This document shows positions 12,380 through 24,330 of a stretch of DNA of 64,000 nt, piece by piece. The DNA is taken from positions 11,140,207 through 11,204,206 of the forward strand of contig OX465283.1 of the NCBI GenBank assembly GCA_949987705.1, given 5' to 3'. The notes below the pieces were generated by a model. It saw only the letters and a list, made by a program, of their open reading frames with translations, had not been told where the DNA came from and searched no databases. A program made the translations under genes and the position numbers. The DNA comes from Thereva unica. Lineage: Eukaryota; Arthropoda; Insecta; Diptera; Therevidae. Numbering within the stretch: position 1 is the stretch's first letter; each line of letters starts with the position of its first letter.

Positions 12380-12453
12380 TCTTGGGGGTCTTAATAAGTG
12401 CCACAGAATTACCTTCCAAGCTAATTCTATGGCACGTACTAAGACCCCGAAGA
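12380..12453 (+). ncRNA. microRNA-precursor-like hairpin (candidate)
   Basis: Two 32-nt arms, 12380-12411 and 12422-12453, pair with four single-base mismatches around a 10-nt loop. The length (74 nt), small loop and scattered mismatches fit a pre-miRNA. Below the stem an internal loop is followed by a further AATT/AATT pairing. The 3' arm contains AUGGCAC, which equals the seed of the miR-263a/miR-183 family, but those mature sequences differ beyond the seed and lie on the other arm. I therefore do not assign a family. The opposite strand would also fold. There is no terminal duplication to mark it as a transposon, though a tiny MITE remnant is the main alternative. Expression is not shown. 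Confidence 0.4.
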
Positions 12454-13689
12454 CGTTGAATTGAGGTGAAATTTGGTTATGGCGCTTAAAGACTTAAATC
12501 CGAATCTCCTGCGTGTTTGTGTATTATTCAAAAGGATAGAATCAAATTTAATCCATTACACGCACACAACTCCACGGGATTAATATGGAAAAATCAGTTC
12601 GGATAAATTCGGGTAATAAATAACCATTTCGAAAACAAACCACTTTTGAATATTCCCAAGATGGATAACCTCGTAAAAAGTAATTTCTCTGCCATGGATA
12701 TCCACTTGCAAGTGCTCCCCTATATCCCCACTCCCCCGAACAACCACCCCGGTGCGGGAATTTTCTTTTGCAACAAATGTAAGCAGTACAGGCGCCATTT
12801 ATCAAAGGTGCTTGAAATGAGGGATTAGGGAGGCTGGGCTACGGCAGGAGGCCTACTTTGACTTTGAAGCCAGCCTTTGATTATGTCGAAACTCGTTGAG
12901 ATATTACGGAATTCATTGGATTTTATTATAGTTGAATGTAATCAAGTACGGCCAGAACGGTAATAGGAGCGCCAGTACACAGGGATTTTTATCCACTCTA
13001 GTCCTGGCAATTAGCTGGCGGGGATGGATGGAGAGAAATTCGTGCTCATTTTTCGTTAATGTTTTCAGCTGCTTGATGGAAAATCCATAGTAGAAAGGAG
13101 CCGGACGGTGTTTTGCATTCTCTCCTTGAATTAAGCAACACTTTACTTGAATTGGCGGAACTATGGCGGTACCTGTGAGCGGATTAGATTTGTATAAAAG
13201 AGCCCTGTTAATTGGGGTGAAAGGGGAGGGGGTGGAATATTGTATAATAATTAAAAGCAGCTTCCTTATGTATATTAATTAACTCTAGTAATTAAGCAGC
13301 AATTGTTTATTGTAATTAGCTATCGACCGTGCTATTACCGTGCTTTAATCTCTCCGAGTAAACAAAGTAAGCAGGAAAGTTATTCACCTTCAAAGCACTA
13401 GTCAGTATTTACCCTTGGCAGTTGAGGGATGAAAGCTGTTTGCTAGAATGGAGAAAATATCTTTTAATAGGCAATTTACTTGTAAGGTTCAATATCCTTT
13501 CAAGGACTTGAACGAGCTGACCCCAACTAATAATGTTTACACGAGTTGAGTTCTACTGTAGTGTCAACAATCAATACCACAACGAATTTAGTGTTTTAAT
13601 AGTTAAACTCGTTTCTTGTAGATGGGACAGGAAAATGTTTTTGGAAGGTTTAATGTTAGCTCTATCCTGTTTGTAATGCAGACGTCTAC
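12454..13689. other. Spacer, no supported gene
   Basis: A+T-rich; overlapping short frames at 12550-12830 on both strands look like chance openings. Nothing else seen. Confidence 0.4.
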
Positions 13690-15440
13690 ATCATCATCTT
13701 CTTTGATCTGTTAGCTGGTGTTCCAAGCGGGGCGTCCCCGCAACGGATACGCTGCTGTCGGTGCCGCTGATTCTCGAACTCCATTCACGATTCGTTTCCA
13801 TTCTTGCCAATTTTCGTTGACGTCTCTGATTTTTTAAGTGGCCCTCGATATTCTTTAGCCTGGTTTTCTTTGGTGCCGATCGCCGAACTCCGTTGTTAGC
13901 ACTTTGGTTTTTTTCCGCATTGAGACCCGTATGACCGGACGATGCAGAAAATGTCATATAAGATGCCCGTTGCTTCGGCATCCGTGTAGGCGAACATCAA
14001 GTCGGTTACGAAGTTGTTGTCGTCGTATCGAACTTCGCGTTGTCCATCGAATGCTTCACGCATAATAGCACATAACCTTGAAGAGGAGTGGCGAAGCGAC
14101 GTCCCCTTGTCGGACACCTATTTGAATCGGGAGCTTCCCGGATAAGTCGCTTCGAATACGAACGCTGCTGGTTGAGTCATCGTACGACGCTTGGAGAAGT
14201 TGGATGATTTTCAATGGCACGTGTTCGGTTTCCTAGGCTCTCCACAAGCTGTTCCAATCGACGCCATCGAAAGCGGATTTAAAATCGTTGAAAACGACGA
14301 CAGTTTGTTTATCGCAACGAATTCTTTCTTCCATTAGATGACGGAGTGCGAATATTTGATCAATTCATCCTCTTTGTGGTTTAAACCCCGTTTGTCCTGT
14401 ACGGCTCGTTTGCTTTCATTGTTTCAGTAGCCTATATTGTAAGGAGGCTAATACTGCGATAATTCTTGCATTGCCGATTGTCGCTTTTTCAAAATTGGTA
14501 CAACGATCGCTGTCTTCCACGTCGACGGGACATGATCCGAATGCCATATGTGTGTTATGAGGACATGGAGTCGTTGTGATACAATATCACTTAAGGCTTT
14601 GATCATTTCGGCGGTTACTTGATCTATTCTCTTTTTCATTTTCAGCGATTTTATTGTCGTCTGTACAGCGATAAAGCGTCCGGTACTCGGGCCTCGACGC
14701 CCCTTTTTCCATGTCGCCCAAACTTCTGGCTCCGATCTCATTTTCTGTCTAACTTCTTTGTCCAATGGTCTGTATTGGCCGAAATCGACGTGTTTCATTC
14801 GTTTCCGCTGATCGATCAGGTCCAGACAGCTGTCCGACATCCATGGATCCGTCTACGGATAGGTGGACACAACTTCATTGCAGACCCCACAATAGACTCC
14901 GACAATTGCCTTTCTGCTACATCGATATCATTCAGTATAGCGAGTTCCGCGAATTTGTTGGATAATATCATTTGAAACTCTCCACCGATGGTCGGGTCTC
15001 GTAGCCACGCCCAATTTTTCTTGGCTGGTGATGTCGCCGTTGCCCAATGGATTTCCGTAGGTGAGTTGGTGTTTGAGTGGGTGGCGGAAGATCATCTAAA
15101 TGTGCATTAAAGTCCCACGCGAGTATGATTAATTCGGTTCGAGATATCGTATCCAACGTCTGTTAAAGCTGATCGTAAAATTCGTCTTGGTTTGGGTCTG
15201 GGCTGGTGTCGGTTGGTGCAGGGTCTTGATCGTCCCACCGATGGGTTTTAACCGCCAAACGCTTGGATATCGGTTGGAATGCGATAACGCTGCTGGCAGC
15301 CCGTCGATCGATTTCATAAACCCGCGGCCGGCCTCTCGTTTCTCGCCGCCGGAATAGTAAAGCGTCATCGTGTTGCCGATTGTCCGATCGTCAATTCAAC
15401 GGATCCGGTAAGTCGTAGTTCCGATAGCGCAGCAACTGAT
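13690..15440 (-). pseudogene. RTE-like (craniofacial-development-protein-2-like) LINE relic, copy 1
   Basis: This is a minus-strand relic of an endonuclease/reverse-transcriptase LINE. From high to low coordinates, MTLYYSGGEKREAG begins the endonuclease near 15370. LIILAWDFNAHLDD near 15100 is its metal-binding GDFN block, with Gly replaced by Trp. CLDLIDQRKRMKHVDFGQYR near 14820 is the linker. VTAEMIKALSD and HVPSTWKTAIVVPILKK near 14500 open the reverse transcriptase. Fragments of motif C to the thumb (DLMFAYTDAEATGILYDI) lie near 14000, with the YADD box lost. The C-terminal block to 13694 matches the end of copy 2 at 60.4-62.0 kb, including shared DNA around CGTCCCCGCAACGGATACGC. Many frameshifts and an internal deletion make it inactive. 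Confidence 0.75.
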
Positions 15441-15679
15441 ATTTTCCATTTCGATTATTCCATTGCTAAAATTTCTTTTTGAATGACGTGTGTCCTGTTC
15501 GTACATTCCGCCGGCGAACTGAATTTATATTTTTGGTGTGACTAATTTGGGTGTACGGCCAATTAACCACTTCACACCAGCATTCCTGGTCCCCTGGTCA
15601 ATTCGGCAGGTTGACCATCCTCCTCCTTTCACACACTGGACTTGGACCAGACAACGGTGGAGTTGGTTAATTTTTAAAG

Positions 15680-15935
15680 CATGCACGCCTCCCACACAGG
15701 TATGCACGATCCCGCCAGAGGCATGCACGTTTTTGACACAGACGCGAAAATATAAAAAATTCGTCAGAGGTATGCAAGCTGTCGCTACAGGAATGGGCAT
15801 TTATAAAGGCATCCACATCGGCATAGACCATTCAGTCTCCAGTCCCCCAACTAATCACTAACCAAGTCCAATGCTGCTTAACTTATACAATCGAACGAGA
15901 ACCGGTCTACTCCCTTTAGTCTAACTGCGGGCGAG
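15680..15935 (-). mobile_element. 5S-rRNA-derived SINE, copy A
   Basis: On the minus strand, about 15935 down to 15820 resembles insect 5S rRNA: GACCGGTTCTCGTTCGAT, then AAGTTAAGCAGCATTGG and GGTTAGTGATTAGTTGGGGG, in the order expected for the internal control region. The 5' half is more diverged than the 3' half, and the same shared changes occur in the three other copies, which points to an amplified SINE rather than separate 5S pseudogenes. The tail at 15680-15820 contains about 21-bp units of the form CATGCACG...CAGAGG, and copy B has a related tail (CATGCCTGTAGCGG). Box A and box C of a type 1 RNA polymerase III promoter are recognisable. Confidence 0.7.
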
Positions 15936-18131
15936 TTTTATTTTTACTTGAGTACCAAGGGGATTCCTAAGCTTGATTTTTCTACATAAAAAAAGGATTT
16001 GATAAAAGTGATCTTCTTAGAATCCAATATTACTTTTGGACTGGTACTGAAATTACACTATTTGTCCTTACAGTATGTGTACATAGGTGTAGTTTTCGTC
16101 TTACTACAAACGAGACGACATGATATATTTTAATTACTTTTCTTTTCCAAGAAGCTATTAACGACCTCTGATTATACATCACAATTTAGCTTAAACAAGG
16201 CCCAAACTAAAGAAGTACCACAAATAACTGAAATTATATCGTAGTCTCATATCCCACTAAACAACCAGCCCAAACTTAGAGCGTGTGTGCTGATCCAATA
16301 GCTGCGGGTACTATAAACTTTAACTAGTTCAAACACTAAGTGTACATAACTTTTCAACTTCCTGGTATATCATTCTTGATTCAACATAACTTTTCCTCAT
16401 GCTGGGCATGGATTTTCTTTATCTAGAAACTTTTTCCTAGCCATTCTCTCTCTCACCCACACACACACGAACTAGGAGCTCGTCCATCCTTTTATTCAGG
16501 AAACTTTTATACAAAACCTGTAAGGACCTTACGGTGCGAGTACCTATAGGAAACTTCCATTTCCGTTTTTACATCTTCTATCTAGTTTTAAAGTTGGGCC
16601 TTTTATATGCGAATTTTTTATTGAATTTAATTTTTTCTGTTTCATATGAATATTAATTCAACCCTTCTACAAGTGTGTGCTTTGTGAGTCAATGAACTTT
16701 TTGTTTTTGTTTTTGTGTTTTATAAAATATTCCTGGATGGAATTGGTATCCTCGTGCGTTCTAGTAAGGCCAGACTCATTTAACTCATATTAAAGTTAGT
16801 TTAGTTTTTTAGGCTTTTTAAAACCCAAATAGTATTTGAGCACAACTCTGAATTTTAAGGTGAATTCGAGGTTCTTGGTTTGGAAAATGTCATTAACAAT
16901 GTTTTGAACTGCTTGAAATTTTCAAAGCGAAAACTGTAGATGGAAACACTCGGCCCGAAAAAAATATTTAAAATTTTTTATTGGAGTATTTTTAAGGCGA
17001 AAAGATTTAGAATTATGCTCGTTCTGTGGACTAAAAGTATATTGAAAAACCCTACCCTACTGAAAAGAGTGAGTTTTTCACTACTTAAAAACTCGAACCG
17101 AACTTTTTTTCCTCTAATTTTTTTTAGTCGTAATCCAGCATTTAATTTTAAATATTATAGAATTTCGCGGCCAAATGTTTATACTTTAATTGAGTTTATA
17201 TTTTTTGCGATCCGAAGCGTTGACCATTGGTCTCAAGGTCTATTGTTTTCCAGGATTGTTGAGCCACAAAACCTAAGAACGTGGCAATAAGTGACAATCA
17301 ATTGTGAGAGCTGCCATTATACATAAATGACTTCGGGAATGCCACACTCTCGATTTTGTGACAATTGTCACTCAAGTGACTACGAGAATACGAAAACCTG
17401 GTTTGTCACGTTTTTCGATAAGGGACATGTTATGGGAATAGGGGCCGAAGTCTAGGCTGCGTTAGCGTGAAGTACAGGCATTTGTTATCGCCAGCCAATC
17501 GAGTACAGAAATGCGTGCGTCAGTGAAGTGTAAATCAAGTAAATTATTATAGACCGTCAGTTGTGACAGATTTAGGTGCTCCATTTTCTCGAAGAGGGTG
17601 GAAAAGTAGATCTATGTTGAGTTTGAAAAAGTTAAATTAAGGTGCCGCTACTGGAGATAACGTAACGTAACGTAACGTATATTTCGTAACAGAAATAAGA
17701 GGCGTATCTCGCCCATTTCGTTTCCTGTAATCACCGTGCCAACACCCCCGTTTTCTTTGGTTGCAGGGGTACCGGGCTTGTTCATGGGCTGTTTGAGGGC
17801 CTTATTATATTTGGCTACAACATAAATTCTATTTCGGTGCTTGTAGTGCTTGTAGCTTATCCCCTGCCAGTTTCCTTGGTCGCTGGGTAACTGAAGGTCC
17901 GCTCGTCTCTATCTGGTGGGCTACTAGCGCTGTAGTTTCTGTTCGTGTAGTTACGGCTAGCTTGGTCACAACGAAATCTTTAAGTAGATCGGAATAAGCA
18001 TTCTGATAGTTAATAGTAGAGATGGAGTGACTAGGGATAGTATTACTTCACCTTCTCTGTTCCTGAGATGTGCATAATCGACTTATTAAACTATTTTTTA
18101 GTGTTTTGTATTTATCTAGACGAGGTGGATT
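15936..18131. other. Spacer, no supported gene
   Basis: Mostly A+T-rich. A short TAACG pentamer run lies near 17657-17678. The minus strand at 17700-17950 has a Ser/Thr/Arg-rich frame that could be a LINE ORF1 scrap but is not supportable. Confidence 0.35.
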
Positions 18132-18133
18132 TA

Positions 18134-19097
18134 GTCCATTCAAAACGCGCGTTATGGTGTTCCAAAATAACACCGTTAACAAAATCGAACCCTAAAGGTT
18201 TTTCGGGTCGCTGATCACGAAAATCGAGGTCCCGTGGTCCTAAAATTAGGGCGTCACCCCTAAAAATGCAAAAAACACCTCTTTTTAGGGGGTTTTCGCG
18301 ATTATTTCAATAATAATGAAAACTAATGCGATGAAATGTACTTTTTTTAATATTTATTTGCGAAGGTGGTTGATTTATACTAAATTAAAGCTAACTTAAT
18401 GGTAAGGGGTACCCCTAAGGTTTAACTCCTTCAAGAGGGTTAAAAATTTTCCAAATGTTTTAATAATATTTCATCAAATATAAAATTTTAATGCAAAACA
18501 ATAAATTTCAATTTGTTCCAATTACAATTTTAATGTGGGGATAGTTTTACCCCTTTAAGAGTTGAAAAAATTAATTTGCTGATAATACCTTTTGAACCAA
18601 ATTTCAAAAAAAAGCAAAAAAAAAATTTTGCAATTTTTTTATATTAAGTTGTTTTTATTATAGTAGGGGTAGTTTTAACCCCTTAAGGGTTGAAAATAAT
18701 TTATTTTTGCCTGACAGTACGCCCACAATCGAATTTGAAGCATAAACTTGAAAAAAATTGTTTTTTACAATTTTTGCAATTTTTCGCCAATTTAGGGGCA
18801 CTTTCAACCCTTTAGGAGTACCCCTTACCATAAAGTTCGCCTTAATTTAGTATAAATCAACCACCTTCGCAAATAAATATTAAAAAAAGTGCATTTCATC
18901 GCATTAGTTTTCATTATTACTGAAATAATCGCGAAAACCCCCTAAAAAGGGGTGTTTTTTGCATTTTTAGGGGTGACGCCCTAATTTTAGGACCGCGGGA
19001 CCTCGATTTTCGTGATCAGCGACCCGAAAAACGTTTAGGGTTCGATTTTCTTAACGGTGTTATTTTGGAACACCACCCCCCCGCGTTTTGAATGGAC
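18134..19097. mobile_element. 964-bp inverted-repeat DNA element flanked by TA
   Basis: The element starts GTCCATTCAAAACGCG and ends with its exact complement CGCGTTTTGAATGGAC. TA lies directly outside both ends (18132-18133 and 19098-19099), consistent with a TA target-site duplication. The terminal inverted repeats are about 290 bp each (18134-18425 and 18805-19097) and highly similar throughout. The centre holds several repeats of a block like GGGGTAGTTTTAACCCCTTA followed by GGGTTGAAAA. There is no transposase frame. TA duplication suggests mobilisation by a Tc1/mariner-type enzyme, but the long arms are unusual for that group. Confidence 0.85.
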
Positions 19098-19099
19098 TA

Positions 19100-21887
19100 A
19101 TTTTTTAATATATCAGAGACGTGCTGCAATAGTTTTGAATCTATATGAGAAATGACGGTCCAATATTTGCTGTCGTCGTTCTTGATTTTTTTCCTGTGAA
19201 TAACACTAACAATGTGGATACAGCAAAATTTCTTCTTTACAAAACAAAACTATTTCACAACTAAATTAGAGCGAAGTATTTCACAACAACTCCCACGTCT
19301 TTTTTTGCTGCTAAAAAATCCTCTAGTCGATGTCCTCTTTCCTGGAGGTTGTTAGCCGAGCCACACTTATTTGCAATTGACGCCATCTATCGGGAAAACG
19401 CCACGAACTTTTACTAGACCTTATTTTCTAATTTGTTTATGTTCAAAACAACACAAATCTATTTGATTTGATTTTTATTTTTTTACGATTCTATTAAGTG
19501 GCAATACTCAAAAGCAAATGTTATGCTCTGTTATATCACTTCATAACACTTTAAATTTTATTACTGACATAAACTTCTCTAAAATAAAGTGGTTTCAAAA
19601 ATTACAAAGAACTGGCTTAGAGGAGATTAATGTCCAATATATACATACGTTATCAGTATTATCGTGCTGTTATCTTTGTAACTAATTGTTATTGTTTACT
19701 TTGTTATAGTTAACTGAAGATTTTCGTCATAAAAATATTTATTCAAATGTCCTTGAAACATACAACTTTCAACTGAACCAACTCTCTTATCTTTCATGTT
19801 TTTATCTTTACATAATCAGAAGCTGCTATGGGAATACAATTGATACCCCATTGCTATTGGGGCTTCAAATAACATAATTCATTTCCATGGAACGTAATAA
19901 AAATTTATTTTTAACAAAACTCTCTGAATTGAATCCGTTGAGACTCCATTTGAATCACCACCGAAACAGCATAAACGCCTTCTGAAATCCAATTCCCGTG
20001 GGAGATTCTAAACATTCATACAAGAATGAAATTTTCACACAAGCATAACAAGCATAAAAAAACCAAAAAAGGAGCAAAAAGGATTTTTTTTTACATCATG
20101 TTTACAGATCGAAACTTTGAGCAAAATCTCAGAAAAGCATGCAACTACGACGAAAACACCTCGGCCACCCTTCAATCGGCAACCCCCGCCAAATAACAAT
20201 AAACTCTGCTCAACTTTCTGTCTCCCGGCAATTACACAGTGTTGCGTGTGAGTCGGGGGTTGAGTTCCGTGGTGGAAAACCAAAGAAAATCCTTTTTGAA
20301 TGGCAAAATTCAAGCCAAGTGGAGAAGGGTGGTTCGAGGCAGGGAAAACGAATATCAACAAGTAGTGGTGGTGGGAATTTGTTGAAGTAAAGCTAAAAGG
20401 GGTTGAAGGAGGGCAAAACTGCGAACAGTTTCAGTTTTGTGTCCTTTATTGTTCCCCGTTGGCGCGGTAATTTCCACAAGGATTTTCACGATCAACAGCG
20501 GGGGTCAAAGGCGCGGTGAAATTGTGTGTCCTATTTTTGTGCGAAAGTTGTAACAAAGGAACGTTGGAATTGGACTAGGATTGTAACTAGTAGTCCGATT
20601 GGAGATTGAAGTAGTCTGGACGGCCGATGGTATTGTGTATCCTGCAGTGCTTCCCTTTACAGGATTCTTTGGTGCGGTACCATCCAAGGAAGGCTAGACG
20701 CATATTAGCCATTCGATGGTACCTGGTGGTCGGAGTCTATCCCTCAGTCAAGTTCCACCGTCGAAGAAGGTCAATTCACACAGCAGCACACACACCTTCC
20801 GAGGCGCCGTCGCAATGCAATACATACTGTGGATGTGGGGAGCCTGGAAAGATTATGCCAAATGCCGGGAAAGTGGCAGCAGCCCCCCATTCAGAAGTCT
20901 ATATGGCGGCAGTTTAGTTATACAGAAGCCCTCGTGGAGTTCAAACCGTTCTCACTGGGGATTGTGTGTCCGATTTATTTTTCTTTTCCTATTTTCTATC
21001 TAGACTCTAGATTGGAGAGCACCACTGTCTGAAATCTCCAGGTGGATCATATTAATCGTGTGCCGATTGAGTCTATCGCTGAAGCATATACCAACGGTCT
21101 AGGGGAGATGCAGCAGCGACGGTGTATAGACGACATCCACATCGGTTCCAGTGTGTTTTGATTGCGTCGAGCACACACGGCTAGCATGAAGAACTAAAAG
21201 GAACCTCAACAAGTTGCTAGAATTCTGAAATCACCTAGCCGACACATTTTTTTTTGTGAATGGTCCACGATCAACACAACAACCCCCTATATAAGGGCTG
21301 TGATGTGCTCCCGGTTTTGCGGCGGCTTTTATTGTAAATCGCGCTATTAGGGTCAGCTCCGCCGGTAGTCTTCTAGGGCGGCTTTTTCGGGGGAGGATAA
21401 TTTTCTGTGAAGAGTGATTTCCTAGATAAAATCCAGTTGTTTGTGCGGTGACTAAACTGATGCTGATGATGACTATGTACCAAAAATAGTCGAACTACAT
21501 AGTCTAGAACACTAAAGGATAAATATGTGTGCCAATGCTTGTTTCACAGTGTATTATTCCCATTGTTTTACGATGAAATTTTTGTAATTTAATTTTTTTT
21601 TATGGTGCAATTGTTTGGATTTCAGATATGCTTTTATAGATTACAACTGAGGAAAGATTCTCAAAAATATTGAAGGTTTGTTATTATAAATTTTGTAAAT
21701 ATTTTGAAAGTTATTTATACCCAAAACTCTTTATTCCTGAAACATCTCAACAACATTCCCGGATATGATTTGATCCAATTTGTAACAAACAAAATCAATT
21801 TGAATAAAATTTCTACATCGACCTACGCGCTGTTATGGAACCTCGGCCCAGTCTTTTGCTCATATTTTATCATATATTAAGGATAAA
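19100..21887. other. Spacer, no supported gene
   Basis: 19.1-20.4 kb is A+T-rich with nothing recognisable. 20.6-21.4 kb is richer in G+C and has several overlapping open frames of 60-96 codons, none with a recognisable family. A TATATAAG box at 21288 is discussed under rejected items. Confidence 0.35.
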
Positions 21888-22286
21888 TCATAAGCAAGTA
21901 CTAGTACATACAGTTATCTTCCGATAAAATGATAATGTAATGGCTATTGAGCACAATTTCTGTACGAGTATATATTGTGCATGTTGGTATAAAAAGTATG
22001 GCCATAATCTAAAGGGTACGGTCGCAAGCCTTTTATAGACATGACGAAGATGATTGCTAGAGATGTTATTGGGGCTGCTATAAACTTTTATGGTATTTAA
22101 AGTGCAATTTGTTCTACTAAAATTCGCTTTTATGAATGAGAAATTGAATTGTTTTTTTAATTTGAATAAGTAGTTCTGGATGGTTGGGAAATAATTGAGA
22201 AAGTTAATGGATGGTTTTAATGAGGGAATATTTTGTTTTGTTGGAAGAAATATTAATTGCACGTAAAACTGCAACTCAGATTTCAA
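21888..22286 (-). pseudogene. Possible C-terminal tail of a Jockey-like LINE
   Basis: A 132-codon minus-strand frame contains NFSFIKANFSRTNCTLNTIK followed by VYSSPNNISSNHLRHVYKRL. This resembles the conserved tail of Jockey-type reverse transcriptases without RNase H, where an F-x-RTNY block precedes a short hydrophobic end. The endonuclease of a LINE lies on the same strand at 23.7-24.4 kb, so the spacing would suit one element with a decayed reverse transcriptase between. The match is weak and the sequence is A+T-rich, so a chance opening remains possible. Confidence 0.3.
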
Positions 22287-22479
22287 TTCGGGACAAACTT
22301 ATAAGCAATTAATAGTTTTTGGGTAATAGAGGCGATTTTCTTCAAATTTCTGTGAAGAATCCGTTTATTTGAGTAGATTGCTATTTAAAATATAGTTTAA
22401 ATATAATTGAATATATTTGTCTTAAATTAGTTCGTCCAGGACCAATTTTATATTTATTAAAATGTTCATTTAAAAAGTG

Positions 22480-22745
22480 CTTCCTTCGTCCAATGGTATA
22501 ACAGCTTAACTCGGGCCTGAACCTCCTCTATTCTTCTCATCCAGTTGTCTCGATCGCTGACCTAGGACTTCAGTATGCAACTGGGCGAATCAATAGGTCA
22601 TTACAATTCAGCAGTTTACAATTCGCCAAACAGGAGCACAATTTTTCTACTGATGTCTTTTATTTCTTTGTTTTTGTTCAGTACGGTCAAACTAAAATTG
22701 TCAATTACTTCTAACTTATAGTCATCTATGGTTAGGTTGCTTCAA
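22480..22745 (-). pseudogene. LINE reverse-transcriptase C-terminal fragment
   Basis: On the minus strand, NLTIDDYKLEVIDNFSLTVL followed by NKNKEIKDISRKIVLLF matches the thumb block of endonuclease/reverse-transcriptase LINEs (commonly ITIDxYxxExVDxFxYLGS with a following D-I-x-x-RI). A second stretch, VSDRDNWMRRIEEVQARVKL, matches the very end of such proteins (DRDxWRxxVEEARxRxGL). The roughly 120 codons that normally separate the two are missing, so this is an internally deleted relic. It differs from the EN relic at 23.7-24.4 kb in type. Confidence 0.55.
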
Positions 22746-23349
22746 TCTGTCGTGTATTTACTTGGGTATCTCCTCGTTGATATTGAAAAGCTTTTGATGT
22801 TAGAGTAATGTTCCTTAACTGAGGACTGTCTGTTCAAAAAAGGACTATATTGGACTATATTTGCCAAAATAAAATAAAAAAGAATTTTTGGTCGCATCGT
22901 TCTTCATAGTTTAAATTACAAGATTCTCTAAAAAAAGAACAGGCCATAAGGCCTATATCTGCTTTAATTTTTATAATTTATTTATTTATCATTTAGGGGT
23001 CGTCCATATATTACGTGAGGCAATTTTTACGATTTTATTTGACATAACTGATAATTTGAACTCCTTGCCCCTCCTCTATTGCACTCGCTTTTTCCGCTGA
23101 GCACTTCCTCAACAAGAATTTCATTACGCTAAAATTCGGTGTGTGCCTTTCTGTAGTTCTGGATCAGTGTTATTTAGCTCGTATGCTGTGGCCTGAAAGT
23201 TTTCGCCTTGAGGCCAAGTATCACTAAGGTAAATGTACCATATTCCGGCCTAGTACATAATTACGGTCTATTATTTTGTAAGCTGTAAAATAAGGAAACC
23301 GCTAAATATTTCGGAATATAAAATAACCAGAAATACTTACACACAATTG

Positions 23350-23600
23350 TCGTGTGACAACGGTATGGGATGGGGCCTGCAGTGCAAGAAAACTGACAGT
23401 TTTTTTACATGTGTTTGGGCATTTTTCATGTGTTTGGGCATTTTTCGGCAAAAATTCACGCCGTATCTACTAGGAACGGAAAGTAAGACTCCAGCTAGGC
23501 GTGAAAAGCATACACACATTTGCATGAAATTACTTCGTCAAGATCATTACCTCACAGCCAACAGGAATAATTCGAAGCCAATACTGCTATAGTTTGCATT
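23350..23600. repeat. Small repeat region with a 20-bp tandem duplication
   Basis: CATGTGTTTGGGCATTTTTC occurs twice in tandem at about 23408-23447. A 27-bp stretch at about 23366-23392 (GGGGCCTGCAGTGCAAGAAA and on) matches 10674-10700 with two differences. Together they suggest fragments of one interspersed repeat whose full extent I cannot define. Confidence 0.45.
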
Positions 23601-23719
23601 CTAAAAGTGGTAAATAATTGAGTTATCGTAGGAAGTAAGATGATTAGAAATTGTGGAGTTAAACTCAAGAATCCATGAGGAGTGATGAGTAGAATTGGTG
23701 AAAAGGTTCTCATCTTCTT

Positions 23720-24330
23720 AAGTAGGTAGGTTTTTCAGCTCTTCCTATGAGTTGGTGTAAATTAGATCTAACCATTTACCGCAAGAGTTAGGAGTCCTAA
23801 TAATTTGGTGTAGACCATTGCCATAATTTATGGCATTGCTGTTATCTTCCTCGCCGGGGTTGAAGGATATATTGGGGCGATTGAAGTCCCCTAAAATAAA
23901 TATATCTTCGTTATCACAAAGTGCTTAATTGGCCTGATATAATATATGAAGTATCTCATCAAATTTAGATTGGTCAGAATTGTGGGTATATAGAGTGTAC
24001 TGATAGAAATGTATTTCTTGCACGATTTGACTCTAATGAAAACATGCTCAAACGATAACGAACGATTACTTGTGAGTAGTTCGCTATTTAAGGTGTCTTT
24101 CACTGCTATAAGAACGCCTCCTCCTCTTGAGTTGTAGTCTCGACCGCATCTATATATGGTCCAATTGCAGTCTAAGATCTCCTCAATAAGGAATGCTTCA
24201 TTTAGCCTAGTTTCGGTGACCAAGAGTACATAAAATGGTAGGATTTCGAGTCAACAACAAAAATCGTTAGTTTTAACTGAAATTTTGGTAAAAGAGCTTT
24301 ACATTTACAGCTAGGTTTGGTTTGGGATAA
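23720..24330 (-). pseudogene. Jockey/CR1-type LINE endonuclease relic
   Basis: The minus strand encodes an APE-type endonuclease. KTNDF and VLLVTETRLNEAFLIEE near 24210 give the catalytic Glu block (TETxLN). IYRCGRDYNSRGGGVLIAVK follows. After a frameshift near 23910, ILGDFNRPNISFNPGEEDN holds the catalytic Asp/Asn, and IIRTPNSCGKWLDLIYTNS is the usual continuation, ending at a stop. The final SDH motif is not found. The frame upstream (24250-24330) is broken by stops. It is a dead copy lying upstream of the possible C-terminal piece at 21.9-22.3 kb. Confidence 0.7.

Noticed and set aside
20627..21032. Three overlapping frames of 67-96 codons in a GC-richer stretch
   Set aside because: No domain, no splice pattern that joins them, and no family resemblance.
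21288..21295. TATATAAG as a core promoter
   Set aside because: A TATA-like box without a recognisable initiator or downstream gene is expected by chance in this amount of A+T-rich DNA.
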